Assembly: GCF_019966595.1 (NCBI RefSeq)
Contig: NZ_JAINFJ010000003.1
Coordinates: 62,001-126,000, forward strand
Origin: Oricola indica
GTDB taxonomy: Bacteria; Pseudomonadota; Alphaproteobacteria; Rhizobiales; Rhizobiaceae
Reading direction: 5' to 3'
DNA length: 64,000 bases
Part shown: positions 58,407 through 64,000 of the stretch, piece after piece
Layout of the letters: every line of letters starts with the position of its first letter
How positions within the stretch are numbered: position 1 is the stretch's first letter
The notes under the pieces: generated by a model
The model's input: the letters and a program-made list of their open reading frames with translations, nothing else
Told to the model about the DNA's origin: nothing
The model's database searches: none
Position numbers and translations under genes: made by a program

Positions 58407-59627
58407 TCAGTCCGCCATCGTTTCGAGGCTGGCGTAGCTTTCCGGCGCATCGCCCGCATCGAACGGCTCGTCGATTTCGACGAAGGTGTCGGGATAGAAC
58501 CCGTTGAAGCGGGTTCGAAGCGCCATGGAATATGCGCCGATATGGCCGATTTCGATCCAGTCGCCCGTGTCCACCGTTTCCGGCAGGTAGAACGGGCGCG
58601 TCAGGATATCGACCGAATCGCAGGTCGCACCGCAGACCTTGAACGGCACGATCTTCGACGCATCGCCGTTGCGGCGGCGGATGTTCGGATCGGGGATGAA
58701 GCGCGCCGGCAAGGTGATCTTGCCCGTCCATGAATCGGACAGCGACGCCCAGATGCCGTCATTGATGTAGAGCCGCCGGCCTTTTCGCAGCAGGACGCGC
58801 ACGATCAGCGAGAAGGCGCGTGCGACGATCACGCGTCCCGGCTCCGCAACGAGGGGCATGTCGTCGAATTCCCACTCGGCGATGGACGCGCGTAAATCCT
58901 CCATCAGCGTTTCCAGCGGCGGTGGCGCGGGCGCCCTGCTCTTCGGATCGTGGCGATAGGCGGCGGGAAAGCCGCCGCCGACATCGAGACCGGCAAGCGG
59001 GACACCTGCCCTGTTCCGCACCCAATCGGCGGATGACAGCGCGCGCTCATAGGTCTTCGGATCCTCCACCTGGCTTCCGACATGGAAGCACAGGCCGGTC
59101 CGGAAGCCGATGCCATGCAGGCGCTGCAGCAGTTCGACGGCATGGCCTGGGGCGGCGCCGAATTTCTTCGACAGCTCATAGGCGGCGTGCCCCTTCGTTG
59201 CGAGGCGCACGAACACAGTCATGGTCGTATGATCGATATCGAGCGCGCGGGCGATCCGGAGGATCTTCGCGACCTCGTCCTCGTGATCGACCACGAGAAC
59301 GCGGATGCCGTAGTGCTCCAGGGCCAGTCGGATATCCGACTGCGCCTTGACGGGATGCATGTAGAGAAGCTCGGCGTCGGGCGCGATGTCGCGGACCGCC
59401 GCGAATTCGGCCGGAGACGCGACGTCGAAGACATCGATGCCGGCCTCCACCAGCGTGCGGATCACCAACGGTTCGCCGTTGGTCTTGACGGCATAGGCCG
59501 TCGTGCCAGGGAATGACGCCTTGAAGGCGCGGGCATCCTCGCGCAGCACATGCGGGCGAAAACAATAGACCGGCACGTCGGGCCTGAGCTTGAGGGCCGC
59601 GTCACGCGCCGTCGAAAACCGTTGCAT
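58407..59627 (-). CDS. PLP decarboxylase, ornithine/lysine (alanine-racemase fold)
   Basis: A 406-residue fold-type III decarboxylase. The PLP lysine is K48 in TAYAVKTN. Other motifs are VFDVASPAEFAAVRD, CFHVGSQVEDPKTYERAL, LDVGGGFPAAYRHD, AEPGRVIVARAFSL and the active-site cysteine 336 in CGATCDSVDIL. It resembles bacterial ornithine/lysine decarboxylases more than diaminopimelate decarboxylase, for which LysA-type loops are missing. The product would be putrescine or cadaverine. It is followed after two bases by an MFS gene. Confidence 0.85.
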   Translation of the reverse strand: MQRFSTARDAALKLRPDVPVYCFRPHVLREDARAFKASFPGTTAYAVKTNGEPLVIRTLVEAGIDVFDVASPAEFAAVRDIAPDAELLYMHPVKAQSDIRLALEHYGIRVLVVDHEDEVAKILRIARALDIDHTTMTVFVRLATKGHAAYELSKKFGAAPGHAVELLQRLHGIGFRTGLCFHVGSQVEDPKTYERALSSADWVRNRAGVPLAGLDVGGGFPAAYRHDPKSRAPAPPPLETLMEDLRASIAEWEFDDMPLVAEPGRVIVARAFSLIVRVLLRKGRRLYINDGIWASLSDSWTGKITLPARFIPDPNIRRRNGDASKIVPFKVCGATCDSVDILTRPFYLPETVDTGDWIEIGHIGAYSMALRTRFNGFYPDTFVEIDEPFDAGDAPESYASLETMAD

Positions 59628-59711
59628 GAAAAGAACTCTCCGTTTCTTTCGCCGGGCGGTGAGATGTGGTTAGAGCAGAGTTCGGTTTCATGCGCAAAGG
59701 GGGAGCGCAGC

Positions 59712-60950
59712 ATGCTGTCCGTCACAAAAATTCTCGAAGACATCGCCGCAGGCCGCGACACGGCGCAGGATGCAGTCGCGCGCAGTCGGGCGCTGATCGC
59801 GGAAAAAGATAGCGAGATCGGCGCATTCGAGGCCCAGCCGGCGGAGGATGTGTCTGCCGGCAAGGATGGCCCGCTTGCCGGCATCGCCGTCGGCGTGAAG
59901 GACATTTTCGACAGTCACGATATGCCAACCGGCTATGGCTCACCGATCTATGACGGTTTCCGGCCGCGCGCGGACGCGGCGATCGTCGCCATGGCGCGGG
60001 CGCGCGGCGCGTATGTGGCCGGGAAGACCGTGACGACGGAATTTGCGTTTCTCAATCCGGCGCGCACGCTCAATCCGCACGATCCCGCGCACACGCCGGG
60101 CGGATCGTCCTCCGGTTCAGCAGCCGCGGTCGCGGCGGGCATGATACCGGCCGCCATCGGTACGCAGACCGGCGGATCAGTGGTCCGGCCCGCCTCGTTT
60201 TGCGGCGTCGCCGGCTACAAGCCGAGTTTCCGGCTGTTTCCGACCGTCGGCATGAAGACGTTTTCGTGGACGATGGACACGACCGGGTTCTTCGCGGCAA
60301 GCGTGAAGGATGTGGCGACCTTCGCTGCGCTGCTGTCGGGCCGAGACCTGGCAGCCGCCGATATCGGCGAAGCGCCGCGAATCGGGCTCTATCGCAGTTC
60401 CATCGACGAAGACGCCTCTCCCGACATGCGTTCAGCCGTGGAACAGGCGGCCGAAGCCGCCGCGAAGGCAGGCGCGCGGTTGACCGAAATCGATGAACCG
60501 GAGGAAATCCGGCGCGGACGCGACGTCCATGCCATCGTCCAGGGGTTCGAGGGCGCGACATCGATGACCCACGAACTGGCGTTCCATGAAGCCGCCTTAA
60601 GCCCGATCTTGCGGGAAGCGCTGCTGGAAGGCCGCGACTTCACGCCGGAAATCTATGACGAGGCCCGACGAGAGGCGCGGCACTCGCGCAAGGCGGCCAC
60701 AGCCCTGTTCGACGATATCGACATCCTGCTGCTTCCCTCGGCGCCCGGCGCCGCACCGCGCGATCGGGGCCAGACGGGCTCGGCGCTGTTCAACAAGGTG
60801 TGGACACTGAACGGCAATCCCTGCGTCAACATTCCGGGTCTTGCGGATCCGGCAGGCATGCCGCTCGGCGTCCAGGCGGTGGGGCGGTTCGGACGCGACA
60901 GGCTGCTGCTTGGCGCCGCGCACTGGATCGAGCGCGCAATCGCTGCCTGA
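59712..60950 (+). CDS. Amidase signature family protein
   Basis: A 412-residue amide hydrolase with the Ser-cisSer-Lys triad: K63 in GVKDIFDSHD, cis-serine S132 in PGGSSSGSAAAVAAG and nucleophile S156 in TQTGGSVVRPASF. The C-terminal part ILLLPSAPGAAPRDRGQTGS and GNPCVNIPGLADPAGMPLGV fits the family. No GatB partner lies nearby, so it is not the glutamyl-tRNA amidotransferase subunit. The ATG at 59712 has GGGGGAG about 8 bases ahead. Substrate unknown. It is divergent from the decarboxylase gene and followed by a hairpin at 60955-60982. Confidence 0.88.
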   Translation: MLSVTKILEDIAAGRDTAQDAVARSRALIAEKDSEIGAFEAQPAEDVSAGKDGPLAGIAVGVKDIFDSHDMPTGYGSPIYDGFRPRADAAIVAMARARGAYVAGKTVTTEFAFLNPARTLNPHDPAHTPGGSSSGSAAAVAAGMIPAAIGTQTGGSVVRPASFCGVAGYKPSFRLFPTVGMKTFSWTMDTTGFFAASVKDVATFAALLSGRDLAAADIGEAPRIGLYRSSIDEDASPDMRSAVEQAAEAAAKAGARLTEIDEPEEIRRGRDVHAIVQGFEGATSMTHELAFHEAALSPILREALLEGRDFTPEIYDEARREARHSRKAATALFDDIDILLLPSAPGAAPRDRGQTGSALFNKVWTLNGNPCVNIPGLADPAGMPLGVQAVGRFGRDRLLLGAAHWIERAIAA

Positions 60951-60954
60951 TTTC

Positions 60955-60982
60955 GGACACAATCCCCGATTCGGGGCTGTCC
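60955..60982 (+). terminator. Possible terminator after the amidase gene
   Basis: GGACA and TGTCC enclose CCCCG-ATT-CGGGG, giving two stacked stems interrupted by short bulges. A T-run (61000-61006) follows only after 17 bases, so the fit to a standard intrinsic terminator is imperfect. The rest of the 212-base gap to the small gene holds no other gene. Confidence 0.5.
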
Positions 60983-61107
60983 ATACGTCTGTGGATGAAT
61001 TTTTTTCGGTTATTCACTGGTGATCAAAAGTGCAATTCCAGCGCGGAGTTGGCGGCGATGGCTCGCAAAATGAGTCAACGGATTTCGCAGCGCAGCATCG
61101 TTTCCGC

Positions 61108-61135
61108 TTGTACCTTCGTATGATGTCCCTAGATT
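61108..61135 (+). promoter_or_regulatory. Possible promoter of the 28-codon gene
   Basis: TTGTAC (61108-61113) and TAGATT (61130-61135) are spaced by 16 bases, a fair sigma-70-like match. They would start a transcript near 61142 and leave about 20 bases of leader before the ATG at 61163. Judged by eye only. Confidence 0.35.
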
Positions 61136-61162
61136 CAGAGCTGTTAAGCAAGGAGGCTTGCT

Positions 61163-61249
61163 ATGGGACTGACACGTTCGATCAACTTCATGATGGTCTG
61201 CGCAGCGTTCGTATTTCTTGGCGCCCTTGTCTTCGGAGTCCTGCCCTGA
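61163..61249 (+). CDS. 28-residue hydrophobic small protein
   Basis: A very short gene with a strong ribosome-binding site, AAGGAGG at 61149-61155, 7 bases before the ATG. The product starts MGLTRSINFMMV and ends FLGALVFGVLP. After a basic, polar N-terminus of nine residues it is one continuous hydrophobic segment, enough for a single membrane span. I recall similar tiny proteins in Hyphomicrobiales genomes but cannot name a family. It is followed by a hairpin shared with metF. Alternatives are a leader peptide or chance, though the ribosome-binding site and clean helix argue against chance. Confidence 0.55.
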   Translation: MGLTRSINFMMVCAAFVFLGALVFGVLP

Positions 61250-61293
61250 GCGGGCTCTGTCACGGCAGTAGAGCCGCCCCCTGAAAACCAGAA

Positions 61294-61326
61294 AGCCCGG
61301 GCCCGCCCAAGGGGCGAGTCCGGGCT
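61294..61326. terminator. Hairpin between the small gene and convergent metF
   Basis: AGCCCGG and CCGGGCT form the outer stem (61294-61300, 61320-61326), with an inner CGCC/GGCG pairing. On the minus strand it is followed by TTTCTGGTTTT, so it fits best as the metF terminator, and it could also stop the small plus-strand gene. Confidence 0.6.
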
Positions 61327-61353
61327 GACACAAGGCTCTCAGGCCGCCTGTAA

Positions 61354-62274
61354 TCAGGCAGCGTGCAGTTCGCGCGCGTCGGTGTGGCCGCGAATGCCGA
61401 GCAACCGGCACACGGCGAAAACCAGGTCCGGCCGGTTCATCGTGTAGAAATGGAAATCCTTGACGCCCCGGTCGACGAGGTCGAACACCTGTTCGGCCGC
61501 GACCGCGGAGGCGACGAGCGCATGGGTGTGGGGGTCGTTTTCGAGCCCGTCGAAGCGGTCGGCAAGCCATGCGGGTACGGTCGTCCCGCATTTGGACGCG
61601 AAATTGCGCACGGCGGCGAAACTGTGGATTGGCGCGATGCCCGGCACGATCGGCACGTAGATACCGGCACGACGCACCCGCTCGACATACCGCTCATAGG
61701 TGTCGTTATCGAAGAAGAACTGCGTGATCGCACGCGTCGCGCCATTGTCGACCTTGCGCTTCAGCATGTCGAGATCGGTGGCGAAATCCGGGCTTTCGGG
61801 ATGGCGTTCCGGATAGGCGGCGACAGAAATGTCGAAATCGCCGAAGGCCTTGATACCGGCGACGAGATGCGCGGCGTTCTGGTAGCCCTCCGGATGCGGC
61901 CGGTACTGCGTGCCGACACCGCCGGCCGGATCGCCCCGCAGCGCCACGAAGCGGCGAATGCCCAGCGAAGCGAAGTCGCGCACCACCGCATCGACCTCGT
62001 CACGCGTGGCGTCGACGCAGGTAATGTGTGCCGCGGCGGGCGTGCTGCCGGTCGCGATGACGGCTTCGAGCGTCTTGCGGCTGGTGTCGCGCGTCGAGCC
62101 GCCTGCCCCGTAGGTGACGGACACGAAATCCGGATCGAGCGGGCTCAGACGGTTGATCGTGTCGGCGAGCGTCTCCTCCATTTTCGCGTTCTTCGGCGGA
62201 AAGAACTCGAAGGAAACTCTGATGTCCGGAGCGGTCCCGTGACCGTCGGCAACGCGTTTGACTGAATTCCTCAT
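61354..62274 (-). CDS. metF: Methylenetetrahydrofolate reductase
   Basis: Reduces 5,10-methylene-THF to 5-methyl-THF for methionine synthesis, using FAD. The 306-residue barrel protein has VSFEFFPPKNAKMEETL (catalytic glutamate region), FVSVTYGAGGSTRD, AHITCVDATRDEVD, FVALRGDPAGG, AYPERHPESPDF and RAITQFFFDNDTY. Its start overlaps the end of the ArsR-methyltransferase gene by 4 bases (ATGA), so the regulator and enzyme are co-translated. This pairing is typical of Hyphomicrobiales and points to control by methyl-cycle intermediates. Confidence 0.96.
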   Translation of the reverse strand: MRNSVKRVADGHGTAPDIRVSFEFFPPKNAKMEETLADTINRLSPLDPDFVSVTYGAGGSTRDTSRKTLEAVIATGSTPAAAHITCVDATRDEVDAVVRDFASLGIRRFVALRGDPAGGVGTQYRPHPEGYQNAAHLVAGIKAFGDFDISVAAYPERHPESPDFATDLDMLKRKVDNGATRAITQFFFDNDTYERYVERVRRAGIYVPIVPGIAPIHSFAAVRNFASKCGTTVPAWLADRFDGLENDPHTHALVASAVAAEQVFDLVDRGVKDFHFYTMNRPDLVFAVCRLLGIRGHTDARELHAA

Positions 62275-63290
62275 GCCACAAACTCCAGGGGCGATTGGGT
62301 TGACTCGTTTTCGTCGGCTATTTCCGTGCGCGGGTCGCGGGCGACCCAGATCTTCACGGTCAGTTTCTCGGGATCGACCTTGCCGGCAGCCAGGGATTTC
62401 GACGGCCCGACTTCCAGTTCGGCCTGTCCGAACCAGGTCTCGATATCCGTATCCGAGAAGCCGAGACGCTGGTGGGCATGGTCGTCGCGCAGGAAATCCA
62501 GCCCGTGCGGGGCGAAATCGACGATGACCAGCCGGCCACCAGGGCGCAGCGCCCTCGCCGCCTGGCGTATCGCCGCGACCGGGTCGTCGAGATAGTGCAG
62601 GACCTGATGGATGGTGACGAGGTCGAAGCCGTTGTGCGCCACCGGCAGATTGTAGACGTCACCGAGGCGAACCTCGGCGTTGCGGACGCCGGCCGCGTCG
62701 AGATTGGCGCGGGCGACATTGAGCATGTCGCGGTTTGAATCGATGCCGATGCCGTATTGATAAAGATCGGAGAACAGTTCGAGCAGACGCCCCGTCCCTG
62801 TGCCGAGATCGAGCATGTAGCGGACCGGCTTGTCGCCGATCAGGGAAACCAGGGCCTCTTCGACCTGCTTGTCGGCGACGTGATGGGAGCGGATTTCGTC
62901 CCAGCTCGCGGCGTTCTTGGAGAAGTAGCTGGATGCCTTCTCGCGACGGCTGACCTTGACCTCCTCCAGCCGTTCGGCGTCCCGGCGAATGGTCACGTCG
63001 GCGTCGTCGATGCGAGTGAGGAGTTCCTGCACCAGAACATCGGCGGCCGCATCGCGGCTCAGCCTGAACAGCGCCCAGGACCCCTCCTGCTGCCGGCTGA
63101 TGAGGCGCGCGTCGAGCATCAGCTTGAGATGGCGCGAAACGCGCGGCTGCGACTGGCCGAGAATCTTCGTCAGCTCGGAGACGGTCAGGTCGGCTTCCGA
63201 CAGCAATTTCAGGATACGCAGCCGCGTCGGCTCGGCTATTGTCTTGAGGACATCGACGATCGTATCGAGATGGAAACCAGACGTGCTCAT
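62271..63290 (-). CDS. ArsR-type regulator fused to a SAM-dependent methyltransferase domain
   Basis: A 339-residue fusion. Residues about 8-95 are an ArsR winged helix (IAEPTRLRILKLLSEADLTV, ELTKILGQSQPRVSRHLKLM) without the arsenic or metal cysteines. Residues about 140-300 are a class I methyltransferase fold with YMLDLGTGTGRLLELFSDLY, IGIDSNRDMLNVARANLD and LVTIHQVLHYLDDP. This architecture is known in alphaproteobacterial methionine-cycle regulators that sense S-adenosyl compounds, so the methyltransferase fold may serve as a sensor. It is the first gene of a two-gene operon with metF and is preceded by a TAAAGATA-type palindrome. Confidence 0.9.
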   Translation of the reverse strand: MSTSGFHLDTIVDVLKTIAEPTRLRILKLLSEADLTVSELTKILGQSQPRVSRHLKLMLDARLISRQQEGSWALFRLSRDAAADVLVQELLTRIDDADVTIRRDAERLEEVKVSRREKASSYFSKNAASWDEIRSHHVADKQVEEALVSLIGDKPVRYMLDLGTGTGRLLELFSDLYQYGIGIDSNRDMLNVARANLDAAGVRNAEVRLGDVYNLPVAHNGFDLVTIHQVLHYLDDPVAAIRQAARALRPGGRLVIVDFAPHGLDFLRDDHAHQRLGFSDTDIETWFGQAELEVGPSKSLAAGKVDPEKLTVKIWVARDPRTEIADENESTQSPLEFVA

Positions 63291-63300
63291 GCGCTCTCCG

Positions 63301-63323
63301 TAAAGATATAAAGATATGTTTAT
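63301..63323. promoter_or_regulatory. Tandem TAAAGATA and near-perfect palindrome before the ArsR-metF operon
   Basis: ATAAAGATATGTTTAT (63308-63323) is a 16-base palindrome with one mismatched pair. A second TAAAGATAT (63301-63309) overlaps its left end, so there are two direct half-sites. The site begins 11 bases upstream of the regulator's ATG at 63290. Its position at the regulator's own promoter fits an autoregulatory ArsR operator. AT content is sharply higher than around it. Confidence 0.6.
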
Positions 63324-63367
63324 GTCATTTTTCGACCGGTTGCAAGGTCCTCACGGGCGATAATGCG

Positions 63368-63706
63368 ATGACAACGAAAAGGCAGGCGGAAATAACCAAG
63401 GCGCTCAGGCGGCTCGTGCCGATGATCCCGTTCAACGAGGCCGAGGATGTCAAGAAACTGTCCAACCAGCGCCATCTGCGGTCCCTGCCCGTTCCGGTCG
63501 CTGTCTGGCTGTCGCTGGTCGCGCATATCCGCCACCTCCACACCGACTATGACGAACTGATGGACGACGGCTACGACCGCGGCGCGGCGCGCCATTTCGT
63601 GCTCGACGACATCAACGAGGTTCTCACCGGCTGGCAGGCAACGCGGTTACTGGATGGAAGCGAAACGGAGGCGGGTCTGCCCGACCCGGTCGAGGATCAG
63701 GAATAG
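63368..63706 (+). CDS. DUF2293 protein
   Basis: A 112-residue cytosolic protein recognised as DUF2293 from its core: KALRRLVPMIPFNEAEDVKK, RHLRSLPVPVAVWLSLVAHI, RHLHTDYDELMDDGYDRGAA and RHFVLDDINEVLTGWQATRL. The histidine- and aspartate-rich centre is conserved in the family, but no function is known to me. It is divergent from the ArsR-metF operon (77 bases) and its end overlaps the convergent MOSC gene by 10 bases. Confidence 0.85.
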   Translation: MTTKRQAEITKALRRLVPMIPFNEAEDVKKLSNQRHLRSLPVPVAVWLSLVAHIRHLHTDYDELMDDGYDRGAARHFVLDDINEVLTGWQATRLLDGSETEAGLPDPVEDQE

Positions 63707-64000
63707 ATCCACTGCTCGGGCAAACGGGCCTGGACCTTCTCTCCCACGGCGATCGTTCCGGGTTTCTCAACCCAGGCCAGCAAGCCACGGCGGCGCTTGG
63801 CCGCCGGGACAAAAGAGAGCGCGAGCCCGACATCGTCCGGCCGGCCGATGTTGCGGGCGATCGAGGCACCTGCGATCTTGCAGGGCCCGTTCTGGAAATC
63901 GACCTTGAGCGTCACGCCGCCCTCGAAGAACAGCAGCGTCGCCGCCGGCAGCATGGAAAGCATCGGAATACCCGAAAGCGTGATATTGCCGCCGATCCAT
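63697..64000 (-). CDS. MOSC-domain protein, 3' part only
   Basis: The C-terminal part of a MOSC-domain protein that enters from the right edge, so its start is not in the window. The visible 100 residues begin WIGGNITLSGIPMLSMLPAA and include VTLKVDFQNGPCKIAGASIA, with the conserved MOSC cysteine in GPCKIAG, then RGLLAWVEKPGTIAVGEKV. MOSC domains handle sulfur for molybdenum cofactor enzymes or reduce N-hydroxylated compounds. Full domain content and any N-terminal extension cannot be judged. Confidence 0.85.
   Translation of the reverse strand, partial: WIGGNITLSGIPMLSMLPAATLLFFEGGVTLKVDFQNGPCKIAGASIARNIGRPDDVGLALSFVPAAKRRRGLLAWVEKPGTIAVGEKVQARLPEQWIYS

Noticed and set aside
60985-61000. 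TGTGGATGA, one mismatch from a DnaA box.
   Set aside because: It is single, with no cluster, no AT-rich unwinding region and no dnaA, hemE or parAB genes nearby, so there is no case for an origin.

Overview
The window is a gene-dense, GC-rich chromosomal stretch of an alphaproteobacterium, most likely of the order Hyphomicrobiales (Rhizobiales). This rests on recognisable gene sets of that group: plsX-fabH-ihfA-merR, nrdR-ribD-ribE-ribH-nusB, an LdtR-type MarR regulator with its L,D-transpeptidase, BA14K, DUF6163 and DUF2293 proteins, a PrsDE-type exporter, a rhizobial LpcC and a Bpt leucyltransferase. I see 62 protein genes (two cut by the window edges), one tRNA, no rRNA, no CRISPR array, no insertion sequence and no prophage. 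No gap between genes exceeds 300 bases.

Layout. 1-7.7 kb: start of lpcC, tRNA-Pro(GGG), a three-domain glutaminase, then merR, ihfA, fabH and plsX, a DUF177 protein and a cytochrome bc1 chaperone, with bamE on the other strand. 7.7-20 kb: a proton-pumping pyrophosphatase; a minus-strand run glyA-nrdR-ribD-ribE-ribH-nusB-MFS (one-carbon, ribonucleotide reductase control, riboflavin, antitermination); ldtP and ldtR for 3-3 peptidoglycan cross-links; hemB. 20-25.7 kb: RDD protein, bpt, a flavin reductase plus luciferase-like monooxygenase under a divergent GntR regulator, a GH25 lipoprotein and a BA14K protein. 25.7-29.2 kb: a compact carnitine-to-glycine-betaine module (GlxA-type regulator, beta-keto acid cleavage enzyme, and a carnitine dehydrogenase fused to a thioesterase). 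29-39 kb: parC, a degenerate-GGDEF/EAL protein, galE, a type I exporter pair, an aminotransferase and mscL. 39-47 kb: a transporter-fused hybrid histidine kinase facing a NarL-type regulator, an esterase, an AmiD-type amidase, a TerB/J-domain protein and an acidic lipoprotein. 47-57 kb: a MarR gene divergent from a 1214-residue 5-oxoprolinase, a cupin, two lytic transglycosylases, a second GH25 lipoprotein and a serine hydrolase. 57-64 kb: MFS plus ornithine/lysine decarboxylase, an amidase, a 28-codon gene, metF with an ArsR-methyltransferase fusion, DUF2293 and a partial MOSC gene.

How it fits together. Most of the window is housekeeping in short operons with 1-8 base start/stop overlaps. 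A recurring theme is cell-wall remodelling: at least six enzymes that cut or cross-link peptidoglycan, plus regulators and lipoproteins. The accessory parts are small catabolic modules, each with its own regulator: carnitine, an unknown flavin-monooxygenase substrate, and 5-oxoproline or hydantoin-like lactams. The strongest regulatory signals are a perfect 9+9 base inverted repeat between the MarR gene and the oxoprolinase, and a tandem/palindromic TAAAGATA element before the ArsR-methyltransferase/metF operon. I found no clearly undescribed multi-gene system. The best unexplained items are the 28-codon hydrophobic gene, the orphan monooxygenase pair, and the inverted repeats around ldtR and hemB.
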